Positions 26,218 to 34,933 of a stretch of 64,000 nucleotides of DNA are shown here, piece after piece. The notes under the pieces are model-generated. The model saw only the letters and a program-made list of their open reading frames with translations, was not told the DNA's origin and did no database searches. Made by a program: the position numbers and the translations under genes. The DNA is from Methylophaga sp. (GTDB lineage Bacteria > Pseudomonadota > Gammaproteobacteria > Nitrosococcales > Methylophagaceae): positions 124,001-188,000 of the forward strand of contig JAFIFW010000018.1 in NCBI GenBank assembly GCA_020831825.1. The letters run 5' to 3'. Every line of letters starts with the position of its first letter. The stretch's first letter is position 1.

Positions 26218-27030
26218 ATGACAAAATCAGGCACGCACTTTCCGACACATTGGGCCTTCTACCTGTTGGCGCTGGTGTGTTTTTTATTGGCACTGATACC
26301 CGCTGAGGCCGGACTGACTGGCAGGCAATTAAGTCAAATGTTAGCGGTGACGCTGAGTGTATTTGCCATTGCCAGAACACTCAATGCGGTTATTTCCGTC
26401 GCGCAGGGTACAGAAGTTTCAATCGAGCCGATGGGGGTTGGATTGACGCTGACACCCGGCCAGATACTGGATCCTTTGAATGATCTGATTGAGCAGTTCT
26501 CATTGATTTTACTGGTAGCCTCCGCGTCCATCGGTTTGCAGAAAATCATGCTTTTTATCGGCGATATCTGGGCTATCAGATTGGTACTGGCCGTGTTGTC
26601 GATACTGGTTTTTCTGGTGTGTGTACGCGGTTTATGTCAGGTACAAATGCAAAAGCGACTGGTTAAGTTGCTGGTATTTCTGACCTTGTTACGACTATTA
26701 ATCCCCATTACGGTCATGGTGACCTGGCAAGCTCAGCAATGGCTGCATACTGAACGTGAACAACGGGTAGCGCTGCTGGTTGAAGTTACGGAACAAGTCG
26801 ATACATTGGGTCTTGAAGTCACTGAAGGTCAACGATCATGGAGTCAGAACTTACGTTCCAGGATGGATATTTCGGCCAAACTGGAAGCAATAAAACTACG
26901 TGCCGATCGAGCTGTAGAAGCCACGGTGTTTCTGGTTGCCGAATTTGTGCTGGTGATGGTGTTGTTGCCGATTTTGATGCTGTGGTTGTTTGTCAGAATG
27001 ATTCGACGTATTGATTTATGGATTAAGTGA
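26218..27030 (+). CDS. Membrane protein, unknown function
   Basis: A 270-residue protein with membrane segments at about residues 12-28, 95-118, 120-140, 145-170 and 232-256. A helical, charged, probably soluble segment lies between the last two. An AGGTAAATAAAG precedes the ATG. No motif recognised. It converges on secDF with a hairpin between them. Confidence 0.7.
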   Translation: MTKSGTHFPTHWAFYLLALVCFLLALIPAEAGLTGRQLSQMLAVTLSVFAIARTLNAVISVAQGTEVSIEPMGVGLTLTPGQILDPLNDLIEQFSLILLVASASIGLQKIMLFIGDIWAIRLVLAVLSILVFLVCVRGLCQVQMQKRLVKLLVFLTLLRLLIPITVMVTWQAQQWLHTEREQRVALLVEVTEQVDTLGLEVTEGQRSWSQNLRSRMDISAKLEAIKLRADRAVEATVFLVAEFVLVMVLLPILMLWLFVRMIRRIDLWIK

Positions 27031-27049
27031 TCCAATAAAGCAAATAAAA

Positions 27050-27083
27050 ACAGCCTGTTGAGCGTGAATCCTCAACAGGCTGT
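27050..27083. terminator. Terminator hairpin overlapping the secDF stop
   Basis: Perfect 13-bp arms ACAGCCTGTTGAG / CTCAACAGGCTGT with an 8-base loop. On the minus strand it is followed by a T-rich run. The secDF stop codon (27072-27074) lies inside one arm, so the last codons of the gene form part of the terminator. Confidence 0.85.
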
Positions 27084-29615
27084 ACCGATGTTAAAGAATC
27101 GCTTCGAGTTTTTTTGCATCTCTTCGCGCGAGGGCCGTAGCTGAGCCAGACCTCTTTGCATGCGTCGCTGACCGAGTAACAACACCAGCGGCGAGGCAAT
27201 CAGTACTGATGAGCTGGTACCGATAATGATGCCAAAGATCATCGGGATGGCAAAACTGGCAACGGCATGGCCGCCGGCAATCGCCATCGGTAACAGCGCC
27301 AACAGGGTTGTGACCGAGGTAAATACCGTCCGGGTCATAGTAGCACTGATACTTTCATTAAGCAGCTGCATCAACGGTTTATCTGGTGTGGCTCTCAAGT
27401 TTTCCCGGATACGATCAAAAACCACCACCTTGTCATTGACCGAATAACCAATCAAAGCCAGCAGCGCAGCGACTGCCGTCAGATTGAACTCAATACCGAT
27501 CAGCGCAAAAAAGCCAATGGTTTTGGTCAAATCGAGAGCGATGGTGGTGGTCGCAGCCAAGGCAAAATGAAACTCGAAACGCACCCACAGATACGCCAAC
27601 ATGCCCAGACCTGCAAACACGATAGCGAGAATGGTTGCATCGCTGAAATCACCACTGACTTTGGGGCCCACCATCTCAACTCTAGGAAACTCGGCATCAT
27701 CCGATAATGCGGTGAGTGCCTGTTTGAGTTGCTGCAGTTGGTCACCGCTGGCAATTTGTTGAGCGTCTTTCATCGGCAGACGCAACAAATAATGTCCGGC
27801 ATCGCCAAATTCCTGTAACTGCGTTTCAGCAAGTCCCGCTGCGTTTAAGGCGAGCCGAATCTGTTCTACATCAGTACCGGGAATTTGGCTTTCGACGACA
27901 ATACCGCCACTGAAATCAATGCCATAGTTCAGTCCGGGGGAGATGAACAAGCCAATCGAAGCGATAGACAACAGTGCGGATGCAGCCAAACCGATTTTTC
28001 GGCCGCGCATGAAGTTGATAGTGCGACGACTGAGTCTGTCCAGCGCTTTGATACCGGATATGCTCAGATGCAAACCTGAGTGCTTTCTGGCTCGCCATTC
28101 CATTAACAAGCGTGTCAGCGAAATAGAGGTGAACAGTGAAGTCAGCAAGCCAATCGCAATGGCCACAGCAAAACCACGCACCGGACCGCTGCCGAACGTG
28201 AACAGCAAACTTACCGCAATCAATGAGGTGATATTGGAGTCCAGAATGGTGCTATAGGCGCGCCTGAAGCCGGAATCAATGGCATGCCAGGCTTTTTTGC
28301 CACGTCTGATTTCTTCACGGATACGTTCATTGATCAGAATATTGGCATCTACTGCCATACCGATGCTGAGAATAATCCCGGCAATCCCTGGTAATGTCAG
28401 TGTCGCACCAAGCAAACTGAACACCGCAAATATCAACAACAGATTGGCCAACAAACCAAGGCAGGCAATCAAGCCCCATACACCATAGATAGCCACCATG
28501 AAAAACAGCACCAGAACTGCGCCGGTAATACCGGTAAACAAGCCCATTTGAATAGCATCGCTGCCGAGATCCGGGCCAACGGTACGTTCTTCAATGACCA
28601 GCAGTGGGGCGGGTAGCGCGCCAGATCTGAGCAATAATGCCAATTGGCTGGCTTCACGCAAACTAAACTGACCACTAATTTCACCGCGACCTCCACCGAT
28701 GACACTGCGAATCGACGGTGCAGTGATGACTTGATCATCAAGCACGATGGCCAATTGGCGATCGATATTGTTACTGGTCATGTCAGCAAACTGCCGTGCG
28801 CCTGTTTTATCCAGGGTAAAACTGACCACAGGTTGTCCTGTTTCCTGACTGAATGCCATGCGCGCATCACGAATATGTTCGCCTTCCATTGCGATGCGCG
28901 ATTCGATTCGATAGTGTTGCTGTCCGGATGGGTCGGTCAGTTGCAGGCTATTGGCTGAACTTGTGCTTAGTTCATCCACCACCCAATGAAAAGTCATACT
29001 GGCGGTAGTGCCCAGTAAATCACGAATCGCTTTGGGGTCGTCCACACCTGGCAACTGCACTTGGATACCTTGCTTGCCATGGCGGGTAATGCCCGGCTCA
29101 ACCAGACCAGATTCATCAAGCCTTTTTCGGACAATTTGCAGACTCTTTTCAACAGCCTCATTCACAGACTTATTGATAAACTCTTCGGTCGGCAACAGGG
29201 TCAGTTGATCGAGTCCGGCTTCAACCCGATACAGCGGTAAGCCACCCTCAGGATTTTCGATGAGTGGTCTGATGAGGCGTTTCATCGCCGATAAATCAGC
29301 CAAATCGCGCGGATAAATTTTGACTTGCTGCTGATCACTGTTGATGGCGCGCACAAATAAGAGTGCCTCATGCAGATTATCAGTGATGAGTTCTGCCAGT
29401 TGCTGATGCTGGGCTTTCAGCAAGGCTTCGCTGTCGACTTCAAGCAGTAAATGTGAACCGCCGCGTAGATCCAGCCCCAGCTTGAAACTGGTGGTTTGAT
29501 ACCACTGTGGCAGCTGATTCAGTGTGTTGTCAGGCAAGAAGCTGGGCAGGCTAGACAACAGCCCCAATAAAATGACCAGACCATAAACTATGGCCCGTTT
29601 TGATAAAGATTGCAT
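27072..29615 (-). CDS. secDF: Fused SecDF protein translocase subunit
   Basis: An 847-residue fusion of SecD and SecF, which pull secreted proteins out of the Sec channel using the proton gradient. The SecD part has FKLGLDLRGGSHLLLEVD and a large P1 domain to about residue 330, then six membrane segments with SIGMAVDANILINERIREE. The SecF part starts about residue 540 with GIDFSGGIVVE and has IGYSVNDKVVVFDRIREN. Most gammaproteobacteria have separate secD and secF after yajC; neither arrangement is here. It may be a second set or the only set. Upstream is a small membrane protein gene. Confidence 0.92.
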   Translation of the reverse strand: MQSLSKRAIVYGLVILLGLLSSLPSFLPDNTLNQLPQWYQTTSFKLGLDLRGGSHLLLEVDSEALLKAQHQQLAELITDNLHEALLFVRAINSDQQQVKIYPRDLADLSAMKRLIRPLIENPEGGLPLYRVEAGLDQLTLLPTEEFINKSVNEAVEKSLQIVRKRLDESGLVEPGITRHGKQGIQVQLPGVDDPKAIRDLLGTTASMTFHWVVDELSTSSANSLQLTDPSGQQHYRIESRIAMEGEHIRDARMAFSQETGQPVVSFTLDKTGARQFADMTSNNIDRQLAIVLDDQVITAPSIRSVIGGGRGEISGQFSLREASQLALLLRSGALPAPLLVIEERTVGPDLGSDAIQMGLFTGITGAVLVLFFMVAIYGVWGLIACLGLLANLLLIFAVFSLLGATLTLPGIAGIILSIGMAVDANILINERIREEIRRGKKAWHAIDSGFRRAYSTILDSNITSLIAVSLLFTFGSGPVRGFAVAIAIGLLTSLFTSISLTRLLMEWRARKHSGLHLSISGIKALDRLSRRTINFMRGRKIGLAASALLSIASIGLFISPGLNYGIDFSGGIVVESQIPGTDVEQIRLALNAAGLAETQLQEFGDAGHYLLRLPMKDAQQIASGDQLQQLKQALTALSDDAEFPRVEMVGPKVSGDFSDATILAIVFAGLGMLAYLWVRFEFHFALAATTTIALDLTKTIGFFALIGIEFNLTAVAALLALIGYSVNDKVVVFDRIRENLRATPDKPLMQLLNESISATMTRTVFTSVTTLLALLPMAIAGGHAVASFAIPMIFGIIIGTSSSVLIASPLVLLLGQRRMQRGLAQLRPSREEMQKNSKRFFNIGTAC

Positions 29616-29659
29616 AGGACATCCTTAAAGTAATTCTGAAAAGTGGTTTTCGGAATGAC

Positions 29660-30040
29660 TTAGCGGATAGGCGGTGCGCGGGGTATTGCCAGAACAAAGC
29701 GCAGCTGTCCTGAGCGGGTTTGGCGGTTTGCAAAAGCTGTCAGCAACAGACCGAAGCAGATTATTCCTGTGTTGATGCTGAGCAGTAATAGATCGTGAGG
29801 TTCGCCATCACTGTGCTGAATTTTGCTGCTGTCAGCGAAAATAAAGCCATGTTGTTGATGCTCACGGATGAGCGCCAGTAGTTCGGTTTGCTCTCCGACA
29901 GCATTGAGCTGGTCGTTGGTTTGCTGGGAAGCGTTAAGGCCGCCATGCAATGTCAGGCTGAGTGAAAGTACAAACAGCCACAGCCAAGTCAGCTGAAGGG
30001 CGGACAGTTTTGGAACAGCAGTGCTATCAGAGTCTGACAT
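29660..30040 (-). CDS. Small membrane protein upstream of secDF
   Basis: A 126-residue protein with two membrane segments (about residues 17-35 and 88-105) joined by a polar loop. The C-terminus is basic and Pro-rich (AIPRAPPIR). It is 44 bases before secDF on the same strand and probably in its operon. It is not YajC-like in any way I can see. Function unknown. Confidence 0.65.
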   Translation of the reverse strand: MSDSDSTAVPKLSALQLTWLWLFVLSLSLTLHGGLNASQQTNDQLNAVGEQTELLALIREHQQHGFIFADSSKIQHSDGEPHDLLLLSINTGIICFGLLLTAFANRQTRSGQLRFVLAIPRAPPIR

Positions 30041-30163
30041 CAGACCTAAGATTCCTTGGTGTCATCGAAGTAATTCACTTCGAATGGGAACAGCCAATAA
30101 GACATGACTATCTCGCCATTGTGGTGGCGAAATCAGCGAATTCAAGCGCCAGGGCTGGTTATT

Positions 30164-31576
30164 TTAGTAGTCGTTATACAGCGACTCGTAAAGTCTGCGT
30201 TCAAATGCTCGGAGCGGTTGGCGGCGATTACGATCATCTGCAGGGTGATAGTTGGAGATGATTTGCACAAAATACAAATGCCGACCCGAACGTGCCTGAA
30301 TGCGCCCAGCCAGATTATAGGTGCCGTAAATAGCACCAGTTTTGGCGGCGATTTTACCTACCAGCAGCTCATGGGAGACGCTGGGACGACCACGCAGTGT
30401 GCCAGATCGGCCCGAAACCGGCATGGTTGAAACCAGGCCCAAATCCGGGTTTTTGAAGATATATTGCACGACTTGCATCAGCTGCGAAGCGGTCATTCGA
30501 TTGTTTCTGGACAGACCTGAACCATCAACAATGATGGCTGAGTCCAGATCAATGCCGGCTTCACTTCGCAAAATTGCTTTGATAGCGGCTGCACCATTTT
30601 CAAAACTACCCGGTTTGTCGTAGTAGAAACGACCAATGGTTTTAAGCAGGTTATCAGCGATCAGATTGTCAGAGTCTTTGACCATTGTATCGATGAGTTC
30701 CATCATCGGCGCAGAGCGATGCACCACAAGAATTTCATCGCCTTTTATCCGGTCGTTACGAATAATTTCGCCATTGAGCCGAATACCTGCACGTTGCAGT
30801 TCTTCATCAAGAATTGTGGCGGTAAAAGTCGTCGGGTTTTGAATCGCCAAGTGGAAGTTAACCGGCAGGCGATGCGTTTCCAGACAGCCACCAACAGTGT
30901 AATTGTTTTGACTGTCGGCAATTAATTTCAGGCGACAATCAACGCTCAGATATTCAAGCCCCTGACGCATCGAAATGTCACCTGCCCGAATATTGACTTG
31001 CTCGGGCGCTGTGGCGCGTACGCCGGTGATGGGAGGTTCGGATGTCGCTTCAAGTCGGCCATAAACACAATTGCCATTGAGCGTCAGCGCGCTTGAAGGT
31101 GCGCTGTAACAAACCCCCATGATATCCCAAGGAACACCAATGGCGCGCTCAAAGGTATCGAAGACACCGCCGTTGAGGTAGACGTTGCCTTCAATACTGT
31201 CCTGATAGCTTTTCAGTCTTTCAACCAGAACTCGGAGCTGACTGCGCGTCAGTGTCGGATCGCCGGTGAAATGAAAAATGATGTCCTGATTATTACGCTC
31301 TACTCGTGTTTCAAAACGATAATCTTTCAGGTAAATAGCGGCGGCAAGCGCTGTGACCAGTTTTTGAGTGCTTGCGGGTTGTCTGACTTGATCGGCATAA
31401 GAGGAATACAGCACCTGATTGCTGTTGGCATCCACTACCATCAGGGCAACGTCTGTGCCATTGGGCAAGCGATGACCATTAAGTGCAGGGTGCGTTTGAT
31501 CTTTGAGTGACTCCTGTGCATGGATAGCAGGAGCGAGCAGGGAAAAGCAAAGAAGGCTGGCCAGAATGAGTTTCAT
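30164..31576 (-). CDS. dacB: DacB / PBP4-type D-alanyl-D-alanine carboxypeptidase/endopeptidase
   Basis: A 470-residue periplasmic serine peptidase of family S13. A signal peptide (cut after AIHA) is followed by the three penicillin-binding motifs: SxxK as PASTQKLVTA, SxN as KDSDNLIADNLLK and KTG as AAKTGAIYGT. A large insertion between the first two (about residues 90-285) is the PBP4 type. It trims or cleaves peptidoglycan cross-links. Start choice among ATG 31576 and 31588 is uncertain; neither has a clear ribosome site. Confidence 0.9.
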   Translation of the reverse strand: MKLILASLLCFSLLAPAIHAQESLKDQTHPALNGHRLPNGTDVALMVVDANSNQVLYSSYADQVRQPASTQKLVTALAAAIYLKDYRFETRVERNNQDIIFHFTGDPTLTRSQLRVLVERLKSYQDSIEGNVYLNGGVFDTFERAIGVPWDIMGVCYSAPSSALTLNGNCVYGRLEATSEPPITGVRATAPEQVNIRAGDISMRQGLEYLSVDCRLKLIADSQNNYTVGGCLETHRLPVNFHLAIQNPTTFTATILDEELQRAGIRLNGEIIRNDRIKGDEILVVHRSAPMMELIDTMVKDSDNLIADNLLKTIGRFYYDKPGSFENGAAAIKAILRSEAGIDLDSAIIVDGSGLSRNNRMTASQLMQVVQYIFKNPDLGLVSTMPVSGRSGTLRGRPSVSHELLVGKIAAKTGAIYGTYNLAGRIQARSGRHLYFVQIISNYHPADDRNRRQPLRAFERRLYESLYNDY

Positions 31577-31687
31577 AGATGTCTGCATGTCATGAAAAAG
31601 CAATCAGGCCATGATAGCCAGCCTCCTGCCATTCGTCAGTCAGTTTTTTGCAGAGAATTTTGCAGGCTTTGCTAAGTGCTTGTCTGA

Positions 31688-32215
31688 TCAGAGTGTTTCG
31701 CTGAGCGATAAGGCACGATGTTGAAGCAGATCTTTGGCTCGATTGAGTGCGTCGCGATTTTTGACGTGCAGAATTAGTGTCCAATGACGTTTTTGTGAAG
31801 CTTCTGTCGCTTTGTTGATCATTAAATCGTGATCAGGTCGAATCGATACCACGCCCGCCAGCATCATACCCGCCAGCATGCCAAAGAAGGCTAGAACAAG
31901 CACCGTGGTGATAGGGCTTGCCTGAAAGTAAAGTGGACCCACGCTGATCAAAAAGCCGGCCAGAATAACGCCGGAGGCGATACCCGCCAACCCAAGCCAC
32001 AGGTGTGACTTGATGAGCGTTTGAAAAATACCTGCGCTTTCTGGTTCGATTTTTTTGCTCAGTGTGTCATCGCCTGGGCGAATAATGTTGATTGAATTCT
32101 CGGTGAATTCGCCTTCTTTGAGCAATGTTTTTTCAGCGGTAATGGCGGCGTTTTTGTCAGTAAATACCGCGGCCAGCTTATGCGGCTTTTGTTCTTCGAT
32201 AATATTGACTTCCAT
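31688..32215 (-). CDS. Membrane protein with soluble N-terminal domain, unknown
   Basis: A 175-residue protein: an N-terminal domain of about 65 residues (AAVFTDKNAAITAEKTLLKEG), two Gly-rich membrane segments (about 72-95 and 100-125) and a C-terminal segment (HWTLILHVKNRDALNRAKDLLQ). The N- and C-terminal parts look like related ferredoxin-like halves that sense or bind. This layout recalls stress-related DUF1269-like proteins, but I cannot assign it. A CAGGAG ribosome site is visible upstream. Confidence 0.65.
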   Translation of the reverse strand: MEVNIIEEQKPHKLAAVFTDKNAAITAEKTLLKEGEFTENSINIIRPGDDTLSKKIEPESAGIFQTLIKSHLWLGLAGIASGVILAGFLISVGPLYFQASPITTVLVLAFFGMLAGMMLAGVVSIRPDHDLMINKATEASQKRHWTLILHVKNRDALNRAKDLLQHRALSLSETL

Positions 32216-32860
32216 TTTGCATGTCTCCTGTGTTTTGAATACAAAAACACGGATGATTGAAGGCTTTTCATTCAGTGAGCACAGTCAACAAAAAAACTGC
32301 AAAACCTTCAATCACACGCTATATAGATGGTCAATATAGAGTACGGAAAGTTTCAAAATATCAATTATGCAAACATGAGTGAGGTCATATGTTTGTTTAA
32401 AACAGGAGTTTAAATTTGTTTTCTGATGTTTTTCGCATCTTTCGAGAGCCTAAAAACGCCGAGTCACTCGTTGAGTTTTTTCTGCAGTATTTTTCAACAT
32501 GTCATCGCATTTTTGTACGGCATGATCCGAACTGCTCATCCTGCCCCTGAAACAGTTCTCTGACGAGCGTTATCTCCACGTTTACCGCTATCCAGCAATT
32601 GCATTAAAACACCCAGCAACAGCAGCTTATTTGCGCTTTGGCAAGACGACAACTCTGAACAAGTGCAAAACCTGGGTACAGACCGTTATTTATAGTTAGT
32701 TCAAGAAGAGGCTGTTAACTATATGTTTTTTAACATATAAAAATAGAGTTATGCCTGTGGTGGTAAGATTGTCAGTACATGCAGAGATAATTCTTGTGGG
32801 CAACAACTTCAGGCCCGTCATAATATGCAACTTTTATCTAGCAATTCAATGGAGAGTTTC
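32216..32860. other. Gene-poor 645-base stretch upstream of the Fae homologue
   Basis: No complete gene. An open frame on the plus strand (32526-32699, 57 codons, no start codon, preceded by TGA) reads plausibly as protein (KQFSDERYLHVYRYPAIA) and may be a relic. From about 32700 the sequence is A/T-rich and holds the palindrome listed at 32720. The rest is probably the fae promoter and the promoter of the leftward membrane-protein gene. Confidence 0.45.
32720..32739. promoter_or_regulatory. Perfect palindrome upstream of the Fae homologue
   Basis: TATATGTT-TTTT-AACATATA, 8-bp perfect arms, 121 bases before the Fae homologue start. It is flanked by A/T-rich sequence. Its position fits an operator. 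Its half-site spacing differs from the Zur-like sites in this window, so the regulator is unknown. Confidence 0.5.
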
Positions 32861-33412
32861 ATGTCAGAACCCGTATGGTTTAGAACTGCCGAGGCCACTG
32901 TTTTTGCCAGTGATGATCAAGGTACCGATGCGATGCCGGAAATTCTGATTGGCAGCGTGAAAGGGCCAGCAGGTCAGGCATTCGCCAATCTGATGGGGCA
33001 AACTGAAGGGCACACCAGAATGTTTGCCATTCGTGCCACCAATCAGCAAGTAAAACCTGCCACTCTGATGGTACCCAAAGTCACTATCAAATCCAGTGCT
33101 TACGTCGAATTACTGGGCGGTCCTGTGCAATCTGCGGTAGCCGATGCGGTACTGGACAGTGTGATTGAAGGTGTGATTCCTAAAGAGCATGCTGATGATC
33201 TTTGCATTATCGCGATGTTATGGATCGCCCCGAGTGCAGCGGCTGATCCCGATGTTGACCGCAAAGATTTGTACCGTACCAACTACGAAGCCATGAAATT
33301 GGCCATCAAACGCGCCATGACGGGCTCACCAACCATTGATGAACTGATTGAGAACCGTCAAAAGATTCATCATGAAATGTATGATCCTGAAACCGGTGAA
33401 TCCATCTGGTAA
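32861..33412 (+). CDS. Formaldehyde-activating enzyme homologue (Fae family)
   Basis: A 183-residue protein matching Fae along its length. The GPAGQAF segment, LMVPKVTI, GGPVQSAVADAVLDSVIEGVIPKEHADDL, and the C-terminal NYEAMKLAIKRAMTGSP block all align with Fae. Fae condenses formaldehyde with tetrahydromethanopterin. In my alignment the catalytic His of Fae (in VAHIDLIIG) falls on MPEILIG here, so that His appears absent. That makes it a Fae paralogue of uncertain activity rather than the main enzyme. The start at 32861 has GGAGAG 4 bases upstream. A terminator follows. Confidence 0.85.
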   Translation: MSEPVWFRTAEATVFASDDQGTDAMPEILIGSVKGPAGQAFANLMGQTEGHTRMFAIRATNQQVKPATLMVPKVTIKSSAYVELLGGPVQSAVADAVLDSVIEGVIPKEHADDLCIIAMLWIAPSAAADPDVDRKDLYRTNYEAMKLAIKRAMTGSPTIDELIENRQKIHHEMYDPETGESIW

Positions 33413-33426
33413 GCCGGCTGATAATC

Positions 33427-33454
33427 AAAAGCCCCGTCCAGGACGGGACTTTTT
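33427..33454. terminator. Rho-independent terminator between the Fae homologue and the DUF3482 GTPase gene
   Basis: AAAAGCCCCGTCC / GGACGGGACTTTT with one mismatch, a one-base loop centre and a T tract on the plus strand. It lies 15 bases after the Fae homologue stop and touches the stop of the convergent GTPase gene. Confidence 0.85.
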
Positions 33455-34933
33455 TTAAACTTTTTCAGCCGGTGATTTCTCAATTTCGGCAATAATCCTT
33501 TTTTGCAGTTCGTTCACCGCTTGATCTCGGGCTTCTTTGTTTTCTGCGATAGACTCAATGACGATTTTTCGAAGTTTCTGCCAGATAAGCTGGCTGACAC
33601 TGCTTTGTGAAAGCATGGTCAGGTAACTCGACAGTTGCTGATTAGATTGATAGCCAGCCCATGCCGGATAATCTCTTGCCTTGAGTAGCGGCTTGTTGAT
33701 TTTGCCACCAAATGCGAGCGTTTGACCGTGCTCGCTATCAATCGCCGCCATTCTTCCGTGACCACGATGTTCAAGATGTTTGATCAGGGTCAAATTTCGA
33801 CTGGCGATCAGCAAGATAATCTCGTCAGCCAGCGCAATCAATGTCGCGTGACGCACTTTATCCAGATAGATATTGCGTAACATCCGTCGAGCACCGAGCA
33901 AACCTCCGGCCAGAATGCCAATAAGGGTTGGCATGCCCAATGTCATGCCGGCGGTCATCAGATCGATGGTAATGCCAATCCCGGCACCGCCTGCACTGGT
34001 TTTGACTACATCAAAACCTTGTTGCCTGAGTGTCTCAGCATCAAATGGATCTCGCTGCCAGGCCATGTTGGCAAAATCCTCATGCAATTGGGTTCCATGC
34101 AGCTTGGGATCATAGTTGTAAGAAGCAAGAATCTGTTCGACGCAAGCGGATTCCTGCTCACGGACAAATTGCTGAAGTTTGGCCGTCTGTTGTTGTAGTT
34201 TGTCTGGCTGATCCTGGGCGGCAATATCTTCAGCCGCGGCAATGCAAATCAGCGTTTCAGCCAGTGCAAAACTTGCACCTTGCAAGCGCCAGTCATTTTC
34301 CTGCTGACGAGCTTTTGCCAGTTGCTGGATAGCTGCTTGCCAGTCGGGTAAGACATTGGTCAAGGCGCTGTAAAGCAGTGACTCCGCTTGCCAGTCATAG
34401 ACAACAGCATCGAATGCGAGAACAAGATGCTGACCGATATCGGCCAGTTTCTGTCGCCATTCATGACCACGGTGTTGTCCCTGGGTAAAGTTGAGCAGAC
34501 AGATAATCGGTTTGCCACACAAGCCAAGCAGATAAATTTCATCCAGATACTTTTCCAGCACGGGTTCACGAGCATCGATAATATAGAGAAGGGCATCGCA
34601 CTGCCTTGCGGTATTGAGCACCAGAACCTCAAAGCCGTATTGCTGCTGAATATCTACTTCCTGAAGTGCTTCTGATAACGCTTCTGACTGATCGCGTCGA
34701 TTGAAAATCTTCGGATTTAATACATCGCGTAGCTGAGGTGCGCTTTCAAATCCAGGGCTGTCATAGATGTCGATAGAAAGTGACTGAGAATCCAGCAGCC
34801 GCATTTGCTCAATGGTGCGGGTTGTGCCGGACAATGCAGAAACCTCACCAAACTCATGACGTCTGCCCAGTGTTCTGAGCATCGAGGTTTTGCCGGTATT
34901 GGTGTGGCCTGCGACCAGCAGTTGCAACGTCAT
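33455..34933 (-). CDS. GTPase with DUF3482 C-terminal domain
   Basis: A 492-residue protein with an N-terminal G domain: Walker A AGHTNTGKTS (residues 8-17), switch Thr in SGTTRT, DSPG for the G3 motif, and LLNF in place of the usual NKxD. The C-terminal half is DUF3482, with a Gly-rich hydrophobic pair (about residues 320-350) that may insert in membrane. It overlaps the DUF2868 gene by 4 bases, the usual partner arrangement of this family. Cellular role not established. Confidence 0.85.
   Translation of the reverse strand: MTLQLLVAGHTNTGKTSMLRTLGRRHEFGEVSALSGTTRTIEQMRLLDSQSLSIDIYDSPGFESAPQLRDVLNPKIFNRRDQSEALSEALQEVDIQQQYGFEVLVLNTARQCDALLYIIDAREPVLEKYLDEIYLLGLCGKPIICLLNFTQGQHRGHEWRQKLADIGQHLVLAFDAVVYDWQAESLLYSALTNVLPDWQAAIQQLAKARQQENDWRLQGASFALAETLICIAAAEDIAAQDQPDKLQQQTAKLQQFVREQESACVEQILASYNYDPKLHGTQLHEDFANMAWQRDPFDAETLRQQGFDVVKTSAGGAGIGITIDLMTAGMTLGMPTLIGILAGGLLGARRMLRNIYLDKVRHATLIALADEIILLIASRNLTLIKHLEHRGHGRMAAIDSEHGQTLAFGGKINKPLLKARDYPAWAGYQSNQQLSSYLTMLSQSSVSQLIWQKLRKIVIESIAENKEARDQAVNELQKRIIAEIEKSPAEKV

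Noticed and set aside
32720..32739. Palindrome before the Fae homologue read as a Zur box
   Set aside because: The TGTT/AACA half-sites are 4 bases apart, against 2 in site B, and the outer bases differ from the GATA...TATC ends of the four Zur-like sites.
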